A stretch of 64,000 nt of DNA from Chitinophaga pinensis (GCA_945878115.1 CAMDVD010000005.1:1-64000), one strand, 5' to 3'. Counted from the stretch's first letter, positions 1 to 7,575 are shown. The notes: generated from the letters alone by a model not told the origin. A program made the numbers and translations.

Positions 1-561
1 CATGCGTTGGTGTATCCAATGGCTCCAATTTTCAATGTCTTGTTCTTCGTCTCGTTCGTTGCCGCTGAAATAAACTCGGTAGCAGTCGCTTGCACATTTG
101 TGGTCTTGTTGTCCTGAACACAACTGAAAGTTGTGTTCCTTTCCAACGCTTCGGGTTAAGAATTGTCCCCTTGGACACATCAACCAAAAGTCGTGAAGCG
201 TAAAAACAATTGATATTTTCTGCTTGTTGAGTTCGTCAACCAAACCTGTCGAAAGGTGGTTGAGATGTCCAATATGTGCAATGTCAGGCTTGATGTCCGA
301 AATGAGTTTTGCAAAATTGTCATCAAGTTGTTTGTGTCTGTAACCGTCTTTGCCTTGCGGATTATTTACAAAGTAGAAATTAAGATTGTCGTTTGCTTTT
401 TCGTGTCTAACTTCAAAGTCAGGTGAATAGGGGTTTTCCTCCCGTGTGAAAACAGAAACTCGGTGATGTTTGGAAAGTTCGTTGCAAATGGATTGGCTGT
501 AAACTTCCGAACCTGCATTATAGTTTGGCGGATAACCGTGTATGATTTTTAAAATATGCAT
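1..561 (-). CDS. glycosyltransferase family 4, N-terminal part (cut by window edge)
   Basis: The frame is open from an ATG at 561 to the left edge, giving 187 residues with no stop. The start reads MHILKIIHGYPPNYNAGSEV, the nucleotide-sugar glycosyltransferase opening in which a GY/PP-x-xGG-like loop precedes the first Rossmann helix. VFTLHDFWLMCPRGQ (about 119-133) and a following cysteine-rich stretch (LCSGQQDHKCASDC) match GT4 enzymes of surface polysaccharide synthesis. The catalytic C-terminal domain lies outside the window. It is the last same-strand gene of the accessory locus and is separated from the next gene by a large imperfect palindrome. The donor and acceptor sugars cannot be told. 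Confidence 0.85.
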   Translation of the reverse strand, partial: MHILKIIHGYPPNYNAGSEVYSQSICNELSKHHRVSVFTREENPYSPDFEVRHEKANDNLNFYFVNNPQGKDGYRHKQLDDNFAKLISDIKPDIAHIGHLNHLSTGLVDELNKQKISIVFTLHDFWLMCPRGQFLTRSVGKEHNFQLCSGQQDHKCASDCYRVYFSGNERDEEQDIENWSHWIHQRM

Positions 562-631
562 AGTCCGAATGAGTTTTAGTCTATAGTTTTTGGGTTAATG
601 TTTGTCGTTGCACTGTCGGTCGTTAGAATGA

Positions 632-770
632 GGCATAACGTTTTGCGGCTATAAGAAGTTGGCGATTTCGAAGCACAAAACTGTCAACCTGCACGAAAGT
701 TTGATTGAAAAATCGAACTTCATTTAACCACTGAACCGCCAATTTCTTATAGGTGCTGTTACCTGCTGGC
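632..770. repeat. attC-like imperfect palindrome
   Basis: About 17 nt at 648-664 (CTATAAGAAGTTGGCG core) pair with 737-753 (CGCCAATTTCTTATAG) with one mismatch, around a loop of about 72 nt. Short boxes GCATAACG (634-641) and GTTACCTGC (759-767) lie outside the stem. On the minus strand, the reading direction of the neighbouring genes, the element begins with GCAGGTAAC and ends with CGTTATGCC, as expected of an integron attC with R'' and R' boxes. It lies just downstream of the methyltransferase-AlkB-TPR block. The attC identity is inference; the palindrome is seen directly. Confidence 0.6.
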
Positions 771-797
771 CTTCTTTCTGTCTGAGTTTTCACGTTG

Positions 798-1313
798 TTA
801 TTGTCTATTTAAAATATTTACACACTCATTATAATCTTCAATTGCCTCTGCATCATTTGGGTTAAGGTCTATTGCATTTTTAAAGTCCGAAATTGCACCT
901 GAATAATCTTTAATAAGCATTTTGAATCTACCTCTCTCATAGTGCAAGTCAGAATTATTTGGTTCAAATTTTATTGCGTTGCTAAAGACTGTCGTTGCAT
1001 TTTTATAATCGCCTAAGTGGTAAAAAACACTTCCCAAAGATTTAAGCACGCCTGTGTTTTGTGGCTCTGCAAGTAAAACACTCACAAGGTCAGCCATTGC
1101 ACCATGATAATCACCTAACATGGCTTTTATTGAACCTCTGTTTTGCCTTGCTGAATAGAAATTTTGGTCGTACTCAAGCACTCTGCTAAATAACTCTATA
1201 GCTTGTTCAAATTCTTGTTGATTTATTTTTTCTAACGCCTGTGAATAAAACGCATTTATCAAGTCGTTAAAATTTTCGCTTAAATCATCTGATTTATTTA
1301 TTTCAATATTCAT
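798..1313 (-). CDS. TPR repeat protein
   Basis: This 171-residue protein has no signal peptide and is built almost wholly of tetratricopeptide repeats, with units starting near residues 28, 62, 96 and 130. Hallmark positions are visible, such as FEQAIELFSRVLEYDQN, YKNATTVFSNAIKFEPN and YSGAISDFKNAIDLNPN. TPRs bind partner proteins; no enzymatic domain is present. It starts 25 nt after the alkB stop and is probably the last gene of a three-gene operon. A role as a partner of the AlkB or methyltransferase-like protein is only suggested by position. Confidence 0.8.
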   Translation of the reverse strand: MNIEINKSDDLSENFNDLINAFYSQALEKINQQEFEQAIELFSRVLEYDQNFYSARQNRGSIKAMLGDYHGAMADLVSVLLAEPQNTGVLKSLGSVFYHLGDYKNATTVFSNAIKFEPNNSDLHYERGRFKMLIKDYSGAISDFKNAIDLNPNDAEAIEDYNECVNILNRQ

Positions 1314-1338
1314 GAGTTCCGATAATAAAAATTTACAA

Positions 1339-1974
1339 CTAATAAATTACTCTAAAAGTTAAGTTAAGTCGTTCACCGATTTGCTTTTTCGTTTTCGGAA
1401 CTTGATGTTGCCAATTATGTTGAAGTGCTCCTAACATTACAAGCAAACTGCCATGTCTTAATTCTATTTCTAGTTTTTCTTTAGTCTGCAAATGTCTGAT
1501 TTGAAAGTTTCGTGTCGCACCAAAATTTACTGAACCGATTACAGGATTTTTGCCAAGTTCTTTTTCTGCGTCTTGATGCCAAGAAATCCAATCATCACCT
1601 GTTCTGTATCGGTTAAGCAGAACACTATTAAAATCAACTTTTCCAAGTGCATCAATCATTTCTTTAATTTCTAAAAGTTCGGGAGACCAAACTTTTGCAG
1701 GCAAAGTTGTGCCCGAAAATGTATAAGGTTTGTCTCCGTTACCATACCACGCTGTAAGACGTGGAAAGTTAATTTCCTTACCATACATATTCATTTTGTC
1801 CTGTCGCCACTCAATGCTGTTGATTAAAATATTTAGATAGCGGTCGCTATCTGCTTTAGAAAAATAATCAGGATAGTAAATAAATTCCCCTCCGTCAATT
1901 ACATTAAGTCCTGTCTTAACGCTGTTGTTTGTTGTCTGGGCAAGTGGATTGCCAAATAAATCTAGTTGTTCCAT
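1339..1974 (-). CDS. alkB: AlkB-like 2-oxoglutarate/Fe(II) alkylation-repair dioxygenase
   Basis: The 211-residue length is usual for the bacterial/ALKBH2-3 branch. The iron ligands are visible as H133-x-D135 (SWHQDAEKE) and H190 (NWQHQVPK), and the 2-oxoglutarate-binding arginines as R202 and R208 (GERLNLTFR). The substrate-lid motif PRLTAWYGN (71-79) with YTFSG after it matches ALKBH2/3. The family removes methyl adducts such as 1-methyladenine and 3-methylcytosine from DNA or RNA by oxidation. It lies 12 nt after the methyltransferase-like gene and 25 nt before the TPR gene, so the three are likely co-transcribed. Confidence 0.93.
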   Translation of the reverse strand: MEQLDLFGNPLAQTTNNSVKTGLNVIDGGEFIYYPDYFSKADSDRYLNILINSIEWRQDKMNMYGKEINFPRLTAWYGNGDKPYTFSGTTLPAKVWSPELLEIKEMIDALGKVDFNSVLLNRYRTGDDWISWHQDAEKELGKNPVIGSVNFGATRNFQIRHLQTKEKLEIELRHGSLLVMLGALQHNWQHQVPKTKKQIGERLNLTFRVIY

Positions 1975-1986
1975 TTTATTTATTTT

Positions 1987-2886
1987 TTAAAAGGGTAAAT
2001 CATCGTCAATATTGTTTGTTATTACTGGTGTTTGTATTGCCGATCCAAAGTTACATTTAAATATTCTTTGGCAGATCGTAATTCTGTAATCGTCTTGCCA
2101 TTGCTTTGTTTGAACATTGTATGCTTTTCTAAAAATTTGTTGCGATGTGCTTGGAATATCTGCGTGTACAAAGGAACGCTTAAAATTAAAAATTCTATCT
2201 TCTGCTGTTGAGTTGTATGGACTAACGCAGACAAAATAGTTTATTCCTTTTTGTGTGTTCTTAATTTTTCTTGCTAATAAACTAAAATCAAAAGTCGTAA
2301 CATCAAGTATGTTTGAGAACAAATGAACTTTAATATTTGAATTCCTTGTTGTCAATTCTGTCTCTGAAACATCGTCAAGCAATTTGTTGATGCGTTTTAT
2401 TTCTGTGCCTTGCTGTTTGTGATTTATAAAATGATTTAGGTGAAGTATACCTCGTTTTAGAGAAAGAAGTGATGGCTCAATTAGAATAATGTTTTCAACT
2501 GCAAAACTTTTTCTGCTACGAATCATATAATCGTAAAATACTGTTGTCGCAAGTGCTTGTCCGCAACCGTAATCAATGATTTCAATGTTTGAGTTAGCAG
2601 GAATTTGAGGAAATAAAGCATCAAATGAAGTTTGGAGTTTATGATAATGATGACCGCCAAAACAAGCGATGTAGTTTAACAATGTTTGGGGGTCATCAAT
2701 TATAACCACTCCGCTACCTAGTGAGTCAAAAATTTGGCCGTAACGAAGATGTGTCGTTTGGTTGACATTGTTTTCGTAGATGCTCCAAAAATTGAGATTT
2801 GTTTGCAAAAGTACTGAAATAGAATTTGCATAGGTCGTCGCTGTTTCTTGCAGTGCTGTTCGTCTTGCTTTATTTTCTGGTGTCAT
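1987..2886 (-). CDS. SAM methyltransferase-like protein with SSB-like acidic C-terminal tail
   Basis: This 299-residue protein has a Rossmann motif I at 102-114 (EIIDYGCGQALAT), followed by IILIEPS, the acidic end of strand beta-2, as in class I SAM-dependent methyltransferases. No target-specific motif such as DPPY or NPPF is seen, so the substrate is unknown. The last residues, NNIDDDLPF, closely resemble the conserved C-terminal tip of single-stranded-DNA-binding protein (DDDIPF in E. coli). This is unusual for a methyltransferase. The gene lies directly upstream of alkB, which fits work on damaged or single-stranded nucleic acid; that link is inference. Confidence 0.65.
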   Translation of the reverse strand: MTPENKARRTALQETATTYANSISVLLQTNLNFWSIYENNVNQTTHLRYGQIFDSLGSGVVIIDDPQTLLNYIACFGGHHYHKLQTSFDALFPQIPANSNIEIIDYGCGQALATTVFYDYMIRSRKSFAVENIILIEPSLLSLKRGILHLNHFINHKQQGTEIKRINKLLDDVSETELTTRNSNIKVHLFSNILDVTTFDFSLLARKIKNTQKGINYFVCVSPYNSTAEDRIFNFKRSFVHADIPSTSQQIFRKAYNVQTKQWQDDYRITICQRIFKCNFGSAIQTPVITNNIDDDLPF

Positions 2887-2950
2887 AGTTTTTCTTGTTC
2901 GTTTTTTTACAGTATGTTTAAAGGTAGCACTGTTCTAAGGGTTGCAGGTA

Positions 2951-3030
2951 ACTTACTTATACCCGATACAAACCTTCGGTTTGGTAACTCACAGTGAAGT
3001 GGATTGCCGAAGGTTGGGTCTTCGTAAGTC
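2951..3030. repeat. attC-like bulged inverted repeat
   Basis: ACTTAC (2951-2956) pairs with GTAAGT (3025-3030), ACCC with GGGT, and AACCTTCGG (2971-2979) with CCGAAGGTT (3007-3015). This makes a long hairpin with extra unpaired bases on one side and a loop of about 27 nt. It is preceded by GTTGCAGGTAAC at 2941, which shares the GCAGGTAAC box with the palindrome at 632-770 but in opposite orientation. The stretch 2887-3285 holds no convincing gene; an open frame there merely runs through this hairpin and its neighbours. Confidence 0.5.
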
Positions 3031-3136
3031 GTTTTCAAAAGTAATGAATTTAAATGGAGTTATTCAATTAGTTGAATATTTATTTAAATGTCATATAAAA
3101 CATCCTTTCATTTCTGTTTACTCTGATGATGTATGT

Positions 3137-3169
3137 GAGGAAGGATTCGCTCAAAGCGAAGCCTTCCTT
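3137..3169. repeat. hairpin copy of the cassette repeat
   Basis: GGAAGGATTCGCT, a CAA loop and AGCGAAGCCTTCC form a 13-bp stem with one mismatch, followed by a T-run. The right arm and the following bases (CAAAGCGAAGCCTTCCTT) recur in the two 65-bp direct repeats at 3203-3267 and 4012-4076. It is thus a third, shorter relative of those repeats. Confidence 0.6.
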
Positions 3170-3202
3170 TTTTATAAAGGATCATTTCACTTTTTAATAT
3201 CC

Positions 3203-3267
3203 ATCTAACCCACTGCAGCAAATGCGGAATTCTTTTCTCTAAGCGAAGACTTCCTTGTTTATGAAGT
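3203..3267. repeat. 65-bp direct repeat, distal copy
   Basis: This stretch matches 4012-4076 with about four substitutions over 65 bases. It starts ATCTAAC/TCCACTGCAGC and contains GCAAATGCGGAATTC and AAGCGAAG-x-CTTCCTTG. The two copies flank the HigBA module. The copy next to the recombinase overlaps that gene's 3' end by 9 bases, as expected for a recombination site beside its integrase. Confidence 0.7.
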
Positions 3268-3285
3268 ATCCATTCACTTCCATAC

Positions 3286-3588
3286 TTATAGTTGCAATGT
3301 TAATTTCAAATGTCCACCAAGTCCTTCTTGGATTATTTTCATTAATGTTGAAAGTCTAATATCCGAAGAATTATTTTCAATTCTTGAAATATAGGATTTA
3401 TTTGTTCCACATTTTTCAGCAAGTTGTTCTTGTGTCATCCCTCGTTTTGTTCTTGCTTCTTCAAGTAGAATGCCGAGTCTAAATGCTTCAAACTGTTGCT
3501 CCCATTGTTCTCGTTTAATTGCACCTTTTTTGCCATATTTCTTGTCTAGAATTTGGTCTAATGTCGTAATGTTCTTATTTGTTTTCAT
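3286..3588 (-). CDS. higA: HigA-like XRE antitoxin
   Basis: This 100-residue protein has an XRE helix-turn-helix at about 38-92 (GILLEEARTKRGMTQEQLAEKCGTNKSYISRIENNSSDIRLSTLMKII, seen in pieces). The N-terminal extension LDKKYGKKGAIKREQWEQQFEAF is typical of antitoxins paired with Gp49-like HigB toxins. Such antitoxins bind the toxin and repress their own promoter. The gene overlaps the 3' end of the toxin gene by 14 nt, so translation is probably coupled, and the toxin comes first as is usual for HigBA. The pair lies between 65-bp direct repeats next to a recombinase. Confidence 0.9.
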   Translation of the reverse strand: MKTNKNITTLDQILDKKYGKKGAIKREQWEQQFEAFRLGILLEEARTKRGMTQEQLAEKCGTNKSYISRIENNSSDIRLSTLMKIIQEGLGGHLKLTLQL

Positions 3589-3916
3589 TTTTATATTCCT
3601 CCATTATTTTTAATGCTTTATCTAATTCTTGTTTCGGTGTCTTTTGTGTTTTCTTTTGAAAAGCGTTTCCAAGAATCACTATATTTCCTTTATCGAAAAA
3701 AGAGAAAATTCTATAAATATTATTTCCAACTTCAACCCTAATTTCATAAAGTCCTTTTGCCCCTTCTATATGCTTAAAATATTTTTCCGGAACTTGCTGA
3801 GTTACTTCAATCAACCTTAATGTCCATTCAATTTTTGCTTGAATAATATCTGATTGGTTCTCGTAAAAATCAAGAAAATATCTTTTATAGGCAATTACTT
3901 TTCTATTGGATAACAC
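3575..3916 (-). CDS. higB: HigB-like (Gp49 family) toxin
   Basis: The protein is 113 residues, the normal size for Gp49-like HigB toxins of the RelE superfamily. Family features are VPEKYFKHIEGAKGLYEIRVEVGNNIYRIFSFFDKG and NAFQKKTQKTPKQELDKA, the latter being the conserved F-x-KK-x-x-KTP segment. These toxins are ribosome-dependent mRNA endonucleases. The product appears intact. The gene heads the two-gene HigBA operon and ends inside the antitoxin gene. Confidence 0.9.
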   Translation of the reverse strand: MLSNRKVIAYKRYFLDFYENQSDIIQAKIEWTLRLIEVTQQVPEKYFKHIEGAKGLYEIRVEVGNNIYRIFSFFDKGNIVILGNAFQKKTQKTPKQELDKALKIMEEYKNENK

Positions 3917-4011
3917 GCTGCGAAGTTAACTTATCAGACAACTTAATTCAAATTTATTTCTCACTTTGTTTAAATTCTTTTTATCCATTCGGTCGCTAAA
4001 GCATTGGTTAT

Positions 4012-4076
4012 ATCTAATCCACTGCAGCAAATGCGGAATTCTTTTCTCAAAGCGAAGCCTTCCTTGTTTATAAAGT
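4012..4076. repeat. 65-bp direct repeat next to recombinase (attI-like)
   Basis: This is the proximal copy of the 65-bp repeat also found at 3203-3267. It begins ATCTAATCCACTGCAGC and ends TTTATAAAGT. It overlaps the last 9 bases of the recombinase gene, so its position matches an att site lying at the 3' end of its own integrase. That functional reading is inference. Confidence 0.65.
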
Positions 4077-5105
4077 GTCGAACGGTGAAATTATATTTTG
4101 AATACTTTTCGTGCTTACATGTGTATATATTTCGGTGGTTTTGCTACTCTTATGTCCAAGTAGTTCTTGTATGTATCTCAAGTCGGTGCCAGATTCTAGT
4201 AAATGCGTAGCATAACTATGTCGCAGCCAATGTAATGTCACTGGCTTGGTAATTCCCGATTTGTATAAGGCTTGTTTCAATACCAGTTGCAAACTTCTTT
4301 CGTCGTAAGCGAAGCCAGCTTGTTGACCTTCAAACAAAAAAACTTTCGGCTTATACTGCTTGTAATAAATTCTTAGTTGTTCTAAAATCTTCAAGCTCAA
4401 AGGCACTATTCTATCTTTTTTTCCTTTGGCTTGCTTAATCAAAATGATACCTCGTTTGCTATCAATATGTACGGGTTTCAATGCCAATAATTCGCTGCAT
4501 CTTAATCCACAACTATAAATTAAAGAAAGCATCATTTTGTGTTTGATATTGTAATGTGCATCCAATATCATTTTTACTTCTTCCTTACTGAGTACATTGG
4601 GTAATAGCTTTTCGCGCTTCGGTCTGTGCAGTAAATCCGGATTCATTTTTTGATGCTGTATACTACTAAAAAATAATTTGATGGCATTCACAATTTGATT
4701 TTGATAGGAATTCGATAATTTATTTTTCAGAATAAAATCATTGTTATATAAAATGAGATCATTGGTTTCGAAATCTTTTATTTCTTTCGTATTGAAAAAA
4801 ACAAGAAAGGATTTTAGTGCATCCAAATAGGTTTTAATGGTGTTTGGGCTATACCGTCTCGACTGCAACCAAAGACAGAATTCTTGCATCTTTTTCTTGT
4901 GTTCTGGATTTTGGATGGGCTCTTGTGTAATGCCAAATTGCTGACGATATTCGGGCGTGTCGGGCACATGCCATACGGTTCGCGAATTACTCCACAGCGC
5001 GCCAGGTAATTTTTTAATTCTTTCAATCGCTTCTTTATTTTTCTCAAAGTAAATCGCAATGCGTTGTTGGTTGCGATGCTTCATGAGTTTGGCTTGCCAT
5101 TTCAT
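4068..5105 (-). CDS. tyrosine recombinase, IntI/XerD-like
   Basis: The protein has 345 residues. An N-terminal extension (1-60, KHRNQQRIAIYFEKN...RTVWHVPDT) characteristic of a Bacteroidota integrase group precedes a SAM-like core-binding domain (about 70-160) and the catalytic domain. All catalytic residues are visible: R202 (CGLRCSELL), K227, H292 and R295 (HWLRHSYAT), H318 (LLGHKSS) and nucleophile Y327 (EIYTHVS). The end, SIQNIISPFDTL, resembles the SPLDAL tail of integron integrases, but the extra IntI-specific insertion is not seen. It sits at the end of a same-strand array of accessory genes. XerC/D-type function is the alternative reading. Confidence 0.9.
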   Translation of the reverse strand: MKWQAKLMKHRNQQRIAIYFEKNKEAIERIKKLPGALWSNSRTVWHVPDTPEYRQQFGITQEPIQNPEHKKKMQEFCLWLQSRRYSPNTIKTYLDALKSFLVFFNTKEIKDFETNDLILYNNDFILKNKLSNSYQNQIVNAIKLFFSSIQHQKMNPDLLHRPKREKLLPNVLSKEEVKMILDAHYNIKHKMMLSLIYSCGLRCSELLALKPVHIDSKRGIILIKQAKGKKDRIVPLSLKILEQLRIYYKQYKPKVFLFEGQQAGFAYDERSLQLVLKQALYKSGITKPVTLHWLRHSYATHLLESGTDLRYIQELLGHKSSKTTEIYTHVSTKSIQNIISPFDTL

Positions 5106-5274
5106 TTTCTGCTAACGGTTTTATGTGATGAATGAAACACGAATATAAATTTTTTACTGTTGCTCAGCTCTTTTTTATCAAAACATTTTCAGGGTCCCCG
5201 TGCAGAAGGATAAATGCAAAGAGAAGCTCCTCGGGGGCGAAAATCGGAGTGAGATAGAGGGCATTATGCAAACT

Positions 5275-5396
5275 GTTTGAATCACGGATGAAGAAGATGG
5301 CACGGATAGCACGGATGTGGAAGCGATTTGATGTAGGGAACTAAAATTACATTGATCTGTGCCATCTTCCCCATCCTCCAAATCCGTGATTCAGAC
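5275..5396. repeat. long imperfect palindrome, intergenic
   Basis: TGAATCACGGAT (about 5278-5289) pairs with ATCCGTGATTCA (5382-5393). GAAGATGGCACGGAT pairs with ATCTGTGCCATCTTC further in. The whole could fold into one long hairpin. It fills most of the 5106-5431 gap between the recombinase and the next gene, where I see no gene. A related GAATCAGGAT element is at 20504-20660. Confidence 0.7.
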
Positions 5397-5431
5397 AATC
5401 TTATCTATTTCCGTGATTCAGACCATTAATC

Positions 5432-6649
5432 TCAATCCATTTTCCTTGTTACGAGCAAGCCTTTTTTATCGTTGTAAAAAGTAGTGCCGAAAATATAATA
5501 TTCACCACCATCTTGCAAGCCTAATTTCTTTTTTAATTCGGCAACCGAACTCGGGAAATTTCGAATACTCAAGTTTGCTTTCCCATCCGGAATTGTTTTT
5601 TGGACTTCTTTTTTGTTCGCGTCTATTTGCGCAAGTACTTCAAAACGTCGCCCCGGAAAATTGCTAACCAATTCATTGCTTGTGTACAAGTGAGTATGTG
5701 TATGTAGTTTTTGTAACCCAAAATCCAATGCGATTTTTTTATAAGCTCCAGCTTTGATAATAGCAGCATTTGGTTCGTATAAAAATTGTTGACATGCTGC
5801 GATTTGTGGCATTGTATTTTTTTCTTCGGAGTTGTAAAAAGCATACGCTTGTGTTGCATTTTTAATCAAGTGTACAGCATGTATTTGCGGCTCTTGGATA
5901 AAATCTTTTTCTATTTCAATTAATAATTCTTTGCATTCATTGTTGACTGCTACCACATAAATATTCTTCACATGCTGCAGCTCTTGACATGCCAAGGTAA
6001 TGTCTAGCAATGGGGATGTTTTTATTAAGATGGTTTTGCATTTTTCGAGTAAAATAGATTGAAGTGAAACAATATCTGGTTCGCAATCTTTCAGTTTAAA
6101 AATTTTGTCACCTGCTTGATTTCTTCGTGCCGGATCGATGTAAATTAAATCGATGGGTTCTTGCCATTTTGGTAAAATGTCTTCTGCATTTTCACCAAGA
6201 ATAAATTGCACATTGTTTTGATGCAATAAGGCAAAGTTATGCGCAACAATTTTACCCAATTCTACATTTCTTTCTATCAATATACCTCGTTCGAAACGCT
6301 GACTGAAATAATAACTATCTACGCCAAAACCAGTTGATAAATCCATAAAGGTTTTTCCGCTAAACAAGGACGCTTTATATTTTGCCGTAATTTCTGAAGA
6401 GCATTGTTCTAGGCTAATTCCAGCAGGGAAAACAATTTGCGTGTTGGCAACCAAGCTAGGTAATTTTTCAGAAGCCTTTTGCAAACATTGTACTTGATGA
6501 ACGAGCTTTTTTTTGTGCGCCAATTCTTCTGCTTTGCTTTGCAATAAAAGGCTTTCAGGATTTGCATTTTTATTATCAATAAAAAATTGCAAGTCTACTT
6601 CTGACCAAATCAGCGATTCATCAATAGTGGGGGAAGTAAAAATGTGCAT
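5432..6649 (-). CDS. SAM-dependent methyltransferase with THUMP-like C-terminal domain
   Basis: A class I methyltransferase core follows an N-terminal helical region. Motif I is FMDLSTGFGVDSYYFS, followed by ILIERNVEL and the catalytic-loop position LIYIDPARR. The C-terminal part (FPGRRFEVLAQI... KANLSIRNFPSSVAELKKKLGLQDGGEYYIFGTT) matches the THUMP-like/PG_1098 ferredoxin-like RNA-binding domains of Bacteroidota RNA methyltransferases. An in-frame start at 6730 is possible, but MHIFTSPTIDE at 6649 is the usual family start. It probably modifies tRNA or rRNA; the exact target is unknown. It is a single gene, not in an obvious operon. Confidence 0.82.
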   Translation of the reverse strand: MHIFTSPTIDESLIWSEVDLQFFIDNKNANPESLLLQSKAEELAHKKKLVHQVQCLQKASEKLPSLVANTQIVFPAGISLEQCSSEITAKYKASLFSGKTFMDLSTGFGVDSYYFSQRFERGILIERNVELGKIVAHNFALLHQNNVQFILGENAEDILPKWQEPIDLIYIDPARRNQAGDKIFKLKDCEPDIVSLQSILLEKCKTILIKTSPLLDITLACQELQHVKNIYVVAVNNECKELLIEIEKDFIQEPQIHAVHLIKNATQAYAFYNSEEKNTMPQIAACQQFLYEPNAAIIKAGAYKKIALDFGLQKLHTHTHLYTSNELVSNFPGRRFEVLAQIDANKKEVQKTIPDGKANLSIRNFPSSVAELKKKLGLQDGGEYYIFGTTFYNDKKGLLVTRKMD

Positions 6650-6818
6650 GAAAATTAAAAGTGCAAAATACATAAGACCACTTTCATAAATACTTTTTTT
6701 ATTAACCTCATCCTTTAATTCCTTCTCCAACTGGAGAAGGAATGATTATTTATGAAAGAGGTCTATTATTTGATTGCAAAAATCTTAGGTATTACTTTCG
6801 TGGTGAAATAAAGTACAA

Positions 6819-7400
6819 ATCAAAAATTTATATATCATAGCAGGATGTAATGGCGCCGGTAAAACTACGGCGAGCAATACTATTTTACCTGAGCTTTTTG
6901 ATTGTCGTGAATTTGTAAACGCCGATAATATTGCACGTGGCATTTCGCCGTTTAATGTTGAAAAAGTGGCTTTTGAAGCAGGTCGTATTATGCTTTCGCG
7001 AATTGATGAACTTATAAAAGACCAAGTGGATTTCGCTATTGAAACAACCTTGTCGACACGGAGTTATGTTTCCATGGTTTTAGATGCGCAAAGGAAAGGA
7101 TATTGCGTAACGCTTTTGTATGTTTGGTTGGAATCTGCTGCGGTGGCTGTAGAACGAGTAGCTGAAAGGGTTGCAGAAGGTGGGCACAATATTCCGTCTG
7201 ATATTATACATCGAAGATATCAAAGAGGCTTACATAATTTATTACACCTTTATATTCCAATTGTTGATTTTTGGGTTGTTGTGAATAATACACATAATAA
7301 ATTAGAACGGATTTCGACTGGCAATAAAAAACTTGTTCATGAAATATACCTCCCCTATATTTGGACTCAAATTCAATCCGTAGCTAATGGGCAACTTTGA
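6819..7400 (+). CDS. zeta-toxin-like P-loop kinase lacking a standard start codon
   Basis: The frame encodes IKNLYIIAGCNGAGKTTASN at its beginning, the expected N-terminus of a zeta-like/AAA kinase with Walker A GCNGAGKT. It continues with FVNADNIARGI, AIETTLS, LLYVWLES and the RYQRGLHNLL basic segment. An in-frame stop lies at 6804 and no ATG, GTG or TTG occurs before the P-loop. The expected ATG is ATC at 6819; the first true ATG (6966) would remove the P-loop. Either a rare ATC start is used or the gene was silenced by a point change. Its end overlaps the next small gene by 14 nt. Confidence 0.7.
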   Translation: MKNLYIIAGCNGAGKTTASNTILPELFDCREFVNADNIARGISPFNVEKVAFEAGRIMLSRIDELIKDQVDFAIETTLSTRSYVSMVLDAQRKGYCVTLLYVWLESAAVAVERVAERVAEGGHNIPSDIIHRRYQRGLHNLLHLYIPIVDFWVVVNNTHNKLERISTGNKKLVHEIYLPYIWTQIQSVANGQL

Positions 7401-7575
7401 TAAAGAGAATCGGGAGTTAGAAAATAAAATAGTACTGGGTTTTAAAATGGCTTACGAAAAATTAGTGCGTGAGGCAGCTTTGCATAATCGAAGTTTGGTT
7501 TTTGGTGACAATGGAAAAATTGTACGCATCCCAGCAGTAGAGCTTCTTAAGGAGATTGAGAGTAAAAAAAAGTAA
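7387..7575 (+). CDS. small protein paired with zeta-like kinase (putative antitoxin)
   Basis: This 62-residue protein reads KIVLGFKMAYEKLVREAALHNRSLVFGDNGKIVRIPAVEL. It matches the pattern of short proteins encoded beside Bacteroidota zeta-like kinases, where a helix is followed by a LVxxxDGKIVxI strand. It overlaps the kinase 3' end by 14 nt, which suggests translational coupling. An antitoxin role is inferred from size and position. A convergent minus-strand gene overlaps most of it. Confidence 0.6.
   Translation: MGNFDKENRELENKIVLGFKMAYEKLVREAALHNRSLVFGDNGKIVRIPAVELLKEIESKKK

Noticed and set aside
2942-3208. 88-codon plus-strand open frame
   Set aside because: It runs through two hairpin repeats, has no domain or plausible composition, and opposes all local genes.
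5178-5381. 67-codon minus-strand open frame
   Set aside because: It is made of the long palindrome and has low-complexity Ser-rich sequence without any motif.
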